Shown: in pieces, positions 17,015 through 24,923 of the stretch
Layout: the number at the start of each line of letters is the position of its first letter
Numbering within the stretch: position 1 is the stretch's first letter
Assembly: GCF_900116195.1 (NCBI RefSeq)
Contig: NZ_FOZW01000006.1
Span: 62,001 to 126,000 of the forward strand
Direction of reading: 5' to 3'
Length of the DNA stretch: 64,000 nt
Source: Alloyangia pacifica
GTDB lineage: Bacteria > Pseudomonadota > Alphaproteobacteria > Rhodobacterales > Rhodobacteraceae
Notes under the pieces: model-generated
What the model was told of the DNA's origin: nothing
Seen by the model: only the letters and a program-made list of their open reading frames with translations
Database searches by the model: none
Translations under genes and position numbers: made by a program

Positions 17015-18451
17015 TCAGAGCCCCTTCGCCTTGTAGCTCTTCGACACCCGGTCGATTGCCACGATGAAACCGGCGGTGCGGAGATCGGTGACGTCGTCGC
17101 GCCCATGCCAGATCTCGCGCATCGACTGGTAGGCGGTGCGCATGGTGTCGTCGAGGCCCGAGCGCACCAGTTCCAGCTCGTCGGCGCCGCGCAGGTAGCG
17201 CGCCTTGAAGGCCGGGTCGAGGTTCCAGGTGTCGCCGAGCGCCGCATCGAGCCGCGCCAGCTCATCCACCACCAACTGGTGTCGCGCCTCTTCCTGCCGC
17301 CTCTGCATGCGGCCGAAGCGGATGTGGCTGAGGTTCTTCACCCACTCGAAGTAGGACACGGTGACGCCCCCCGCGTTGGCGAAGAGATCGGGGATGATCA
17401 CCGTGCCGCGCGCCCGCAGGATGTCGTCGGCCCCGGCGGTGATAGGCCCGTTGGCGGCCTCGATGATCAGCTTTGCCTTGACGTTGTGGGCGTTGGTCAG
17501 GTTGATCACGCCTTCCAGCGCGGCCGGAACGAGGATGTCGCACTCCTCGGTGAGCACGGCCCCGCCGTCGCGAGTATGGGTGGCATCTGGATAGTCCGCC
17601 AGCCCGCCGTGGCGCATCATCCAGTCCTTCACCGCCTCGACGTCCAGCCCCTTGGGATCGTAGAGCGCGCCGTCGCGCTCGATGATGCCGGTGATCAGCG
17701 CGCCGTCCTCCTCCGACAGGAAGCGGGCGGCGTGGTAGCCCACATTGCCGAGCCCCTGCACAATCACCCGCTTGCCCGCGAGTCCGCCGGACAGCCCCGC
17801 CGCGGCCACGTCCTCGGGGTGGCGGAAGAATTCGCGCAGGGCGTATTGCACGCCGCGCCCCGTGGCCTCGACCCGGCCGGCGATGCCGCCGGCGTTGAGC
17901 GGCTTGCCGGTGACGCAGGCGCGCGAGTTGATGTCGGTGGTGTTCATCCGCGCGTATTGGTCGGCGATCCAGGCCATCTCGCGCTCGCCGGTGCCCATGT
18001 CGGGCGCGGGCACGTTCTGGCTGGGGTGGATCAGGTCACGCTTGCACAGCTCATAGGCGAAGCGGCGGGTGATCAGCTCGAGTTCATGTTCCTCGTATTG
18101 CGTCGGATCGATCCGCAGCCCGCCCTTGGAGCCGCCGAAGGGTGCCTCGACCAGCGCGCATTTGTAGGTCATCAGCGCCGCCAGCGCCTCGACCTCGTCC
18201 TGGTTCACCGCCACGGCATAGCGGATGCCGCCCTTCACCGGCTCCATGTGCTCGGAGTGCACCGAGCGATAGCCGGTAAAGGTCTCGATCTTGCCGCGCA
18301 GCCGGACCCCGAAGCGCACGGTGTAGGTGGCGTTGCAGACGCGGATCTTCTCTTCCAGTCCGGGCGGCAGGTCCATCAGCGCCACGGCGCGGTTGAACAT
18401 CAGATCCACGCTCTGGCGGAATGTCGGTTCGTTGGATGGTAGCACGTTCAT
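17015..18451 (-). CDS. Glu/Leu/Phe/Val dehydrogenase, probably glutamate dehydrogenase
   Basis: 478 aa. The substrate-binding part has PVKGGIRYA (residues 72-80), the conserved Lys97 in TYKCALVEAPFGG and GGSKGG (106-111). The NAD(P) domain has VIVQGLGNVGYH. It performs reversible oxidative deamination of an amino acid; the length and GGIRY/APFGGSKGG spacing fit glutamate dehydrogenase best. GGAGG is well placed before the ATG. It is monocistronic between a divergent 350-base gap and the convergent ribD. Confidence 0.9.
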   Translation of the reverse strand: MNVLPSNEPTFRQSVDLMFNRAVALMDLPPGLEEKIRVCNATYTVRFGVRLRGKIETFTGYRSVHSEHMEPVKGGIRYAVAVNQDEVEALAALMTYKCALVEAPFGGSKGGLRIDPTQYEEHELELITRRFAYELCKRDLIHPSQNVPAPDMGTGEREMAWIADQYARMNTTDINSRACVTGKPLNAGGIAGRVEATGRGVQYALREFFRHPEDVAAAGLSGGLAGKRVIVQGLGNVGYHAARFLSEEDGALITGIIERDGALYDPKGLDVEAVKDWMMRHGGLADYPDATHTRDGGAVLTEECDILVPAALEGVINLTNAHNVKAKLIIEAANGPITAGADDILRARGTVIIPDLFANAGGVTVSYFEWVKNLSHIRFGRMQRRQEEARHQLVVDELARLDAALGDTWNLDPAFKARYLRGADELELVRSGLDDTMRTAYQSMREIWHGRDDVTDLRTAGFIVAIDRVSKSYKAKGL

Positions 18452-18801
18452 CGGTTCTCCTCCTGACCAAGCTCACGCTGCCTGTCCGCGCGGGGCACGG
18501 AACGCCGTCCGCTGCCGCCGAGCCGGATCGACCGGAGGCGCGGCAGCGGGCCGCCTCCCATTTCTGACGGAAAACCCCGTGCGACGAAACCGTTTGCTAA
18601 CCGCTGGGCAACGGATTGTTCCCAGCCCGGCACAGGACACGAGACGGGCCCCGCATTGTCCCCATGGCATGACCCTAAGTCCCACTTTCGCCGCGATAAA
18701 AGCCGCATTTTAGCCATTATGGATGGGAATAGTTTCCCTCGTAGTGTGGTGAGTCTTGAGGGCCCTGCGGTTGCAGTGGTCAGGAAAAGGGTATCGAGAG
18801 C
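18452..18801. other. Divergent intergenic region, dehydrogenase / tad genes
   Basis: 350 bases with no convincing ORF. It must hold divergent promoters. The stretch 18685-18745 is more AT-rich than its surroundings (ATTTTAGCCATTATGG) and is the likeliest promoter zone for the tad genes, but I see no confident -35/-10 pair or palindrome. Confidence 0.5.
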
Positions 18802-20235
18802 ATGGAAAAGCAGTCTGCTTACCGGCGCGGATTTTCCGCACGGAGCAGGACCTCGCTGACGGCGCTGATGCGCGGTAGCGATGCGTTCCTCCGTGACGAA
18901 CAGGGCAGTATGTCCTACTTCGCGCTGGTCTCCTCTTTGGTGATGATGGTCTTCGGCGGTATCGGCGTGGACATGGTTTTTGCCGAACTGAACAGGACCA
19001 AGATCCAGAACACCCTCGACCGCGCGGTGCTCGCCGCGGCGGACCTCGACCAGACGCTGGAACCCTCGGAGGTGGTCGCCGACTACATGATCAAGATGGG
19101 CCTCGGCGACGCGTTGGTGGATTCGACCATCGACGAGGGTCTCAATTACCGCACCGTGACCGCCGACGGCCAAGTGGAAATGCCCTCGAACTTCATCGGG
19201 CTGCTTGGCGTCGAGACGACCCAGGCCGCGGGCCATGCCCAGGCTACCGAGCGGTTCAACAAGGTCGAAGTGTCTCTGGTCGTCGATATTTCCGGCTCGA
19301 TGCAGAACAACAGCAAGATGGACAACCTGAAGGCCGCCGCGAACAATTTCGTGGACACGGTGCTGGCCGACGGCAGTGAGGACCTCGTCTCGGTGTCGCT
19401 TGTGCCCTATTCCGAGCAGGTCAACGCCGGGCCCGACATCCTCAACTACTTGCCGGTGAACTGGAAGCACGGCTTCTCGCACTGCCTCGAGATGCCGAAC
19501 TCGGTGTTCAGCTCGACCGAGCTCGACACCTCGATCACCTACGAGCAGATGCAGCACTTCCAGTGGAACTATTCGGGCCACAACACCCTGACGGATACGG
19601 TCTGCCCGCGGTACGACTACGAGCGCATCGCCCCGTTCAGCCAGGACGCTTCGGCGCTCAAGAAGCAAATCAACAAGCTGACGCCGCGCGCCGGCACCTC
19701 GATCTTCCTCGGGATGAAATGGGGCACGGCGTTGCTTGACCCATCGACGCGCGACATCGCCAGCGGTCTGATCTCCGACGGCGTTGTCTCCTCGGTCTTC
19801 GAGGGGCGCCCGGTGGATTACGACGACGAGGACGTGCTGAAGACCGTGGTGCTGATGACCGACGGCCAGCATGACCGGTCATTCCGCATCCGCGACGGCT
19901 ACTACAACTCGGATTCGGAATACGCCCAGTGGAACAAGTACAACCTCTGGTACTACCTGTATAAATACGTCGACCAGAACAAGCGCGGGAACTTCTACTA
20001 CCAGAAGTACGACGCCACCACCGGCGACACGCTGCTGGACAACATCTGCGATGCCGCCAAGGCCAAGGGGATCGTCATCTGGTCCATCGGCTTCGAAGTC
20101 GAGGACCATGGTGCCGACGTGATGGAAAGCTGCGCCTCTTCGCCATCGCACTTCTTCCGCGTCGAGGGCACGGAGATCTCCGAAGCCTTCTCGACCATCG
20201 CCCATACCCTCAACCAGCTGAGGCTGACCCAATGA
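18802..20235 (+). CDS. Tad-type pilus assembly protein with vWA domain (TadG-like)
   Basis: 477 aa. A short cytoplasmic N-terminus ends at RDEQGSMSYF and leads into one membrane segment (about 37-58), the TadE/TadG pattern. A von Willebrand A domain follows with the MIDAS motif DISGS (Asp162, Ser164, Ser166), RAGTSIFLGMKWG as the TIP-like Thr region, and VVLMTDGQHD. It is probably a minor pilin-like or anchoring component of a tight-adherence system, exposed in the periplasm and rich in Tyr/Asn near 370-400. It is the first of three overlapping or adjacent tad genes; the tad motor genes are not in the window. Confidence 0.85.
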   Translation: MEKQSAYRRGFSARSRTSLTALMRGSDAFLRDEQGSMSYFALVSSLVMMVFGGIGVDMVFAELNRTKIQNTLDRAVLAAADLDQTLEPSEVVADYMIKMGLGDALVDSTIDEGLNYRTVTADGQVEMPSNFIGLLGVETTQAAGHAQATERFNKVEVSLVVDISGSMQNNSKMDNLKAAANNFVDTVLADGSEDLVSVSLVPYSEQVNAGPDILNYLPVNWKHGFSHCLEMPNSVFSSTELDTSITYEQMQHFQWNYSGHNTLTDTVCPRYDYERIAPFSQDASALKKQINKLTPRAGTSIFLGMKWGTALLDPSTRDIASGLISDGVVSSVFEGRPVDYDDEDVLKTVVLMTDGQHDRSFRIRDGYYNSDSEYAQWNKYNLWYYLYKYVDQNKRGNFYYQKYDATTGDTLLDNICDAAKAKGIVIWSIGFEVEDHGADVMESCASSPSHFFRVEGTEISEAFSTIAHTLNQLRLTQ

Positions 20236-20768
20236 TCGGCTCCATGAAAACCGCCCTGCGGCGTTTCGGCCGTGACGAAGACGGCTCGATGATCGTTCCC
20301 TTCGCACTCTGGACGCCCCTGTTCGTGGGTCTGCTGATCGCCAGCGTCGAGGCCGGAACCACCACCATGCGGCAAACCGTTCTGGACCGTGCGCTCGACC
20401 AGACCGTGCGCGAGGTCAAGATCGGCACCGGCACGCTCTATACCGCGGACCAGCTCAAGGAGATGATCTGCGATCGCGCAACGATCCTCGGCAGCTGCGT
20501 CGACACCCTGCAGCTCGAGATGGTCGGTCTCGACATGCGCGACTGGGTCGCCCCGGAAAAGAGCACCGATTGCGTCGACACCAATCTCGCGGTGACCCCG
20601 ATGCGCAACTTCGTGAACGGCGGCCAGCACGAGACCATGCTGCTGCGTGCCTGCTACAAGTATCGCCCGGTCACCCCCGGCGGCCTGGTTGCCGCCTCCA
20701 TGGCCAAGGACGAGATGGGCTACACCGCGCTGGTGGCCACCTCGGCCTTCGTGCACGAGCCGATGTGA
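20232..20768 (+). CDS. TadE-like pilus assembly protein
   Basis: 178 aa. It has the N-terminal pattern GRDEDGSMIVPFALWTPLF, a short basic leader and one hydrophobic segment (about 23-40), followed by a periplasmic domain with several Cys (CDRATILGSC, STDCVDT, ACYKY). This fits a TadE/TadF pseudopilin. Its ATG overlaps the preceding stop (ATGA), so it is translationally coupled to the vWA protein. The third tad gene follows 11 bases later. Exact role within the pilus is inferred from family only. Confidence 0.8.
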   Translation: MIGSMKTALRRFGRDEDGSMIVPFALWTPLFVGLLIASVEAGTTTMRQTVLDRALDQTVREVKIGTGTLYTADQLKEMICDRATILGSCVDTLQLEMVGLDMRDWVAPEKSTDCVDTNLAVTPMRNFVNGGQHETMLLRACYKYRPVTPGGLVAASMAKDEMGYTALVATSAFVHEPM

Positions 20769-20779
20769 GGAGACGGGAG

Positions 20780-21526
20780 ATGACCAGAGAGAACCGCAAA
20801 ATGCGCCTGCCCCGTTTCGCCCGCGACACCGAGGGCAGCGTCACGCTCGAAGCGATGATCGTGATGCCCATCCTCGTGCTGATCTTCGCCGCCTGCTGGG
20901 TCTACTTCGATGTCTTCCGCGAAGCCTCGGTGAACCAGAAGGCGAACTACGTTATCGGAGACGCCCTCTCGCGCGAGACCGATGAGATCGACGACACCTA
21001 TATCGACAACTCCTACAAGCTGCTGAAACTCTTCACGCGGACCAATGATGATCTGTACGAGGAAGGCGCCGATGATGCGGGTTTCTCCGAGGGGGAGCTC
21101 TACCCCACCGATCTGCGCATCACCGTGGTCAGCTACAAAGACAAAAACGACAAGTATTCGGTCGAATGGTCGGTCGTCCGCGGCGATCCCGACCCGCTCA
21201 CCGATAGCGACCTGGCAGGGATGCGCGACCGCCTGCCGGTGCTGGCCGATGCCGCGCAGGTGATCCTGGTGGAGACCTGGGACGACTATTTCCCGCTGTT
21301 CCGCGTCGGCCTCAACGCCTTCCCGATCAAGACCTACAGCTTCACGCAACCGCGCTACGCGCCGCAGCTGCTCTATGCCTCCAGCACCAGCGGCAATAAC
21401 GGCTGGGGCAACGGCGACCAGGATGCCCCCGGAAACTCGCTGTGCAACAACAACGCCGAGAACGCGACCGATTGCGACAACACCGACGGCTCCTACAACA
21501 ACGAGCCGAGCTGGGACGACAGCTGA
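20780..21526 (+). CDS. TadE-like pilus assembly protein with Asn/Asp-rich tail
   Basis: 248 aa, starting MTRENRKMRL with GGGAG just upstream. The leader ends in RDTEGSVTLEAMIVMPILVL, a typical pseudopilin cleavage region (Gly, then Glu five residues on) and hydrophobic helix. The body is acidic. The last 40 or so residues are a low-complexity tail rich in Asn, Asp, Gly and Ser with two Cys (SLCNNNAENATDCDN). The long frame beginning at 20570 overlaps the previous gene out of frame and is not the real start. A strong hairpin follows. Confidence 0.83.
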   Translation: MTRENRKMRLPRFARDTEGSVTLEAMIVMPILVLIFAACWVYFDVFREASVNQKANYVIGDALSRETDEIDDTYIDNSYKLLKLFTRTNDDLYEEGADDAGFSEGELYPTDLRITVVSYKDKNDKYSVEWSVVRGDPDPLTDSDLAGMRDRLPVLADAAQVILVETWDDYFPLFRVGLNAFPIKTYSFTQPRYAPQLLYASSTSGNNGWGNGDQDAPGNSLCNNNAENATDCDNTDGSYNNEPSWDDS

Positions 21527-21553
21527 TCCCGGCACCCGCCTGGGGAAAAAGAC

Positions 21554-21580
21554 AAAGGCCGCAGCAATGCTGCGGCCTTT
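21554..21580. terminator. Bidirectional terminator after the tad genes
   Basis: A perfect 13-base inverted repeat (AAAGGCCGCAGCA, one-base centre, TGCTGCGGCCTTT) with A and T tracts on both sides, between the convergent tad operon and the membrane protein gene ending at 21603. Both strands can form the hairpin followed by T residues. Confidence 0.92.
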
Positions 21581-21602
21581 GCGTTTTCGGACCTTGCGAG
21601 GG

Positions 21603-22109
21603 TCACTCTTCCGGTGGCAGCGTACCGTCGCGGCGCATGACCAGCACCGAGATGATGTCGGCCATCGGCTTGGTGTCGCGCGCAGCGGTCACCCCGCCCA
21701 CGGCCACCCGCCGACCGGTGCGCCACCAGAGGCCCGGATACCAGGCCCGCTTGCCCGGCTCCTTCAGCATCAGCGCGAAGCCATTCGAGGGCTTCAGCGC
21801 AAAGGCACCGCGATCCACCTTCACCACATCAGCGATGCGCGCGACCACCGCGCCCGAGCTGTCGGTAAGCGCCTCGTCCGTCAGCAGCAGCTCCCGCGAG
21901 GTCACGCGCCACATGTGCTGCGCCACCCAGAGCGCCGCGACGCCGAGCACGATGAGGAACACCAGCCAGAGCGGGTTCGCCGGCGGCTGCATCACCGCCA
22001 GCCAGAGCAGCAGCAGCCCCAGCCCCCCCATCGTGCCGACGCCGATCACCCGCCGCGGCCCGGTGGCCGAGGCCCGTGCCAGAATCTTGTCGTCCGTCAT
22101 GTCGTTCAT
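21603..22109 (-). CDS. Membrane protein with PH-like C-terminal region, unknown function
   Basis: 168 aa. Two close hydrophobic segments (about 22-41 and 45-62) form a hairpin in the inner membrane. The following part (WRVTSRELLLTDEALTDSSG ending in IISVLVMRRDGTLPP) resembles bacterial PH-like domains, which is an inference. GGGGAGG lies before the ATG at 22109. It begins 20 bases after the pheA stop, so it is probably co-transcribed with pheA, with no evident functional link. Confidence 0.75.
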   Translation of the reverse strand: MNDMTDDKILARASATGPRRVIGVGTMGGLGLLLLWLAVMQPPANPLWLVFLIVLGVAALWVAQHMWRVTSRELLLTDEALTDSSGAVVARIADVVKVDRGAFALKPSNGFALMLKEPGKRAWYPGLWWRTGRRVAVGGVTAARDTKPMADIISVLVMRRDGTLPPEE

Positions 22110-22129
22110 GGTTCCTCCCCTGCCCCGGA

Positions 22130-22963
22130 TCAGTCGCGGCGCGGATCGCGCGGATAGACCCCGAGGATCTCGAGATATTCGGTGAAATAGTCGAGTTCCT
22201 CCAGCGCGCGCTTGACCGCCGGGTCCTCGGGATGGCCCTCGATGTCGGCGTAGAACTGCGTCGCGGTGAAGGAGCCGCCGACCATGTAGCTTTCCAGCTT
22301 GGTCATGTTGACGCCATTGGTGGCGAAGCCGCCCATCGCCTTGTAGAGCGCGGCCGGAATGTTGCGCACCTGGAACACGAAGGTGGTCATCATGCCGTGG
22401 TCGCCGCGGCGCTCATGATTCGCCTCCGGCGACATGACGAGGAAACGCGTGGTGTTATTGCCCTGGTCCTCGATGTGGCGCGCCAGCACGTCGAGCCCGT
22501 AGATCTCGCCCGCCAGTTCCGAGGCCAGCGCGGCGATCTCGGGCTTGCCCATCTCGGCCACCTGCCGCGCCGAGCCGGCGGTGTCGGCACCGGTGAGCCG
22601 CTTGATGCCGTGCTCGCTCAGGAACTTGCGGCACTGGCCCAGCAGCACCGTGTGGGTCATCGCCTGCTCGATCTTCTCCAGCGGCACGCCGGGCAGCGCC
22701 AGCAGGTTGATGTGCACCCGGACGAAGGCCTCGTCGATGATGTGCAGCCCCGAATGCGGCAGCAGGGAATGGATGTCCGCGACCCGCCCGTAGGTGGAGT
22801 TCTCGACCGGCAGCATGGCCAGCTCGGCCTCACCGCCCCTGACCGCCTCGATCGCGTCTTCAAACGTACGGCACGGCAGTGCCTCCATGTCCGGACGGGC
22901 GTCACGGCAGGCCTGGTGCGAATAGGCGCCAAGCTCTCCCTGGAAGGCAATGCGGTTGGTCAT
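22130..22963 (-). CDS. pheA: Prephenate dehydratase
   Basis: 277 aa. The catalytic domain shows IAFQGELGAYSHQA at the start, MLPVENSTYGRV and the active-site TGADTAGSARQVAE. NTTRFLVMSP ends the domain, and a C-terminal ACT domain (from about 195, MTTFVFQVRNIPAALYKAMG, with KLESYM) follows for feedback control by phenylalanine. It makes phenylpyruvate from prephenate. No chorismate mutase domain is fused. The start at 22963 (MTNRIAFQG) was preferred to 22990. Confidence 0.96.
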   Translation of the reverse strand: MTNRIAFQGELGAYSHQACRDARPDMEALPCRTFEDAIEAVRGGEAELAMLPVENSTYGRVADIHSLLPHSGLHIIDEAFVRVHINLLALPGVPLEKIEQAMTHTVLLGQCRKFLSEHGIKRLTGADTAGSARQVAEMGKPEIAALASELAGEIYGLDVLARHIEDQGNNTTRFLVMSPEANHERRGDHGMMTTFVFQVRNIPAALYKAMGGFATNGVNMTKLESYMVGGSFTATQFYADIEGHPEDPAVKRALEELDYFTEYLEILGVYPRDPRRD

Positions 22964-23107
22964 GTCAGTCTCGCGTCGTTTTGGAAACACTTGCAGCTTG
23001 TGGGCATTTGGTCGCGGCTAGTATACCTTGCCAGAGGCCAAGGGAAGCCGTAGACCACTGAGCGACGGTTATCTTTCGACGCCCGACCTGGGGAGGACAC
23101 GCGACAC

Positions 23108-23617
23108 ATGTTTGATACCATGACCTTGACCAAAGTTGTGGGCGGCCTCTGCGGCGCCTTTCTGATCTACCTGCTCGGTGGCTGGGTCGGCGAGGGCCTC
23201 TACCACGTCGGCGGCAGCCACGGTGAGGAAGTCGCTTCCTATGTGATCGAAGTCGAAGAAAGCGGCGGCGGCGAAGAAGAAGCAGAAGTCGACTTCGCGA
23301 CGCTCATGGCCTCGGCGGATGCTGGCAAGGGCGAGAAGGTCTTCGGCAAGTGCCGCGCCTGCCACAAGGTCGACGGCAGCAACGCCACCGGCCCGCATCT
23401 TGACGGTGTGGTCGGGCGCAACATCGACGCCGTTGACGGCTTCTCCTACTCCGGCGCGCTTGAGCAGGTCGGCGAGGTCTGGACCCCCGAGAACCTGTTC
23501 CACTTCCTCGAGGACCCGAAGGGCGTGGCCCCCGGAACCGCGATGTCCTTCGCCGGCCTGAAGAAGGCAGAGGACCGCGTGAACCTGATCGCCTACCTCG
23601 ACTCGCTCGGCGGCTGA
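23108..23617 (+). CDS. cycM: Membrane-anchored cytochrome c552 (CycM type)
   Basis: 169 aa. An uncleaved N-terminal membrane anchor (about 9-29) is followed by a flexible Glu/Gly-rich linker (48-62) and one class I cytochrome c domain with heme site Cys82-Cys85-His86 (KCRACHK). The likely Met ligand is in GTAMSFAG. In Paracoccus, the related c552 shuttles electrons from the bc1 complex to the aa3 oxidase. It is divergent from pheA and monocistronic, with a good terminator. Confidence 0.92.
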   Translation: MFDTMTLTKVVGGLCGAFLIYLLGGWVGEGLYHVGGSHGEEVASYVIEVEESGGGEEEAEVDFATLMASADAGKGEKVFGKCRACHKVDGSNATGPHLDGVVGRNIDAVDGFSYSGALEQVGEVWTPENLFHFLEDPKGVAPGTAMSFAGLKKAEDRVNLIAYLDSLGG

Positions 23618-23652
23618 TCGCCACGCGCGACACGAATTCTGCAAGAATTTCC

Positions 23653-23682
23653 AAGGCCACGGCACCGCGCCGTGGCCTTTTT
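23653..23682 (+). terminator. Rho-independent terminator after cycM
   Basis: An 11-base stem (AAGGCCACGGC / GCCGTGGCCTT) with loop ACCGC, followed by a T-run (23678-23682). Confidence 0.93.
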
Positions 23683-23781
23683 CATTGCGTGGTGCGGGGT
23701 GGGAAGATGATGCCCAGACTTGCAATGCGCAGGTTGCGTGCCCCCATTGTGCGAAGTGCTCCCGCCAAATAGCCTGCGACG

Positions 23782-24237
23782 ATGACACCCTGGCGTCCGG
23801 CTCCCGAAATTCGCTTCAAAGCCCTTGGACTTCACTGGCGCGACGGCAAGCTTCTTGCGGCCGAAGTTCTGGATGACGCCGGGCGGGTGAAGGGTGTTCG
23901 CCCTCTGGGAGGTTCTGTCGAATTCGGCGAGACGGCAGAGGCCGCCGTCATTCGCGAGTTCCGCGAGGAACTCGGCATCACGGTCGAAGTGCTGGGCCCC
24001 CCGGTCATGATCGAGAACATCTACACTCACGAGGGTCAGCTTGGGCACGAGGTTCTCGCGATCTTCGATGTCTCCTTCCCGGCGGCCGCTTTTGCCGGCG
24101 AAACCCGCATCGCCTTCCAGGAGGACAATGGCACCACGTGCTTTGCCGAGTGGTTTGCGCTCGAGACCTTGGACCTGCCTGATCGACCGCGTCTCTACCC
24201 GGACGGCCTGAAGGCCCATCTGCTGAAAGCGCGCTGA
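23782..24237 (+). CDS. NUDIX hydrolase
   Basis: 151 aa. The Nudix box is complete at residues 44-66 (Gly44, Glu50, Arg58, Glu59, Glu62, Glu63, Gly65). Such enzymes hydrolyse nucleoside diphosphates linked to another group; the substrate cannot be told here. ENIYTHEGQLGHEVL after the box is typical of ADP-ribose-like or NTP-type members. The ribosome site is weak. It is a single gene between cycM and the lipocalin-like gene. Confidence 0.92.
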   Translation: MTPWRPAPEIRFKALGLHWRDGKLLAAEVLDDAGRVKGVRPLGGSVEFGETAEAAVIREFREELGITVEVLGPPVMIENIYTHEGQLGHEVLAIFDVSFPAAAFAGETRIAFQEDNGTTCFAEWFALETLDLPDRPRLYPDGLKAHLLKAR

Positions 24238-24322
24238 CCGACCGCAGCGGCGGGCGCAGAATTCGCTTGGTGCCGCAGGGGTCCGAAGGCCATGCTGGGG
24301 CGGCCCGCCGCAGGAGGACGAG

Positions 24323-24748
24323 ATGGCCACCGCCGAAGAGCTTATCGGAAGCTGGCGCATGGACGCCTGGACCCGGACCTCGGTCGAAACGGGCAAGACC
24401 ACCGACGCGCTCGGCCCCGACCCAATCGGCTACATCGCCTACCACCGCGACGGGCGGATGATGGCCAGCGTCTTCCGCCGCGACCGGCTGCCCGCCTCGG
24501 ACGCGCCCTGGACAGAGGCCGAGAAGGCCCGGCTCTTCGACGACATGCTCGCCTATGTCGCCACCTATCGGCTCGAGGGGAACCGGGTCGTGCACGAGGT
24601 CGACGGATCGTGGAACCCCAAGTGGGGCGGCGCATTGTCCCGGCCCTTCACGCTCGAGGGCGACCGCCTGGTGATCAGCGGCGCCCCGGGCATAGACCCT
24701 GCGACCGGCGAAGAGGTGATCTACCGGATGGAATTCACCCGGGTCTGA
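24323..24748 (+). CDS. Lipocalin-like domain protein
   Basis: 141 aa with no signal peptide. It begins AEELIGSWRMDAW, and GYIAYHRDGRMMAS and VDGSWNPKWGG mark the beta-barrel repeats of the lipocalin-like family. It may bind a small hydrophobic ligand in the cytosol, but no function is established. GGAGG lies just before the ATG. It is a single gene, with 175 bases before yejA that hold the yej promoter. Confidence 0.8.
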   Translation: MATAEELIGSWRMDAWTRTSVETGKTTDALGPDPIGYIAYHRDGRMMASVFRRDRLPASDAPWTEAEKARLFDDMLAYVATYRLEGNRVVHEVDGSWNPKWGGALSRPFTLEGDRLVISGAPGIDPATGEEVIYRMEFTRV

Positions 24749-24923
24749 TCCGGCGACCCCGGTCGGCGGCCCTCCCCCACCGCTGTGCCATGGCGAGCGC
24801 CCTCGCGCCGAAATCGCGGGCGCTCACGCAATCTCCAGCAAGTTCGGCTTGAATGTCGTCACGGCCGGACCTTAGCTTACATGAAACGGCAGAGCTCAAG
24901 CCGACAACCTGAGGGGAGACCAC

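Noticed and set aside
20570-20779. N-terminal extension of the third tad gene
   Set aside because: It lies out of frame within the second tad gene. The ATG at 20780 has a ribosome site and the pseudopilin leader follows it.
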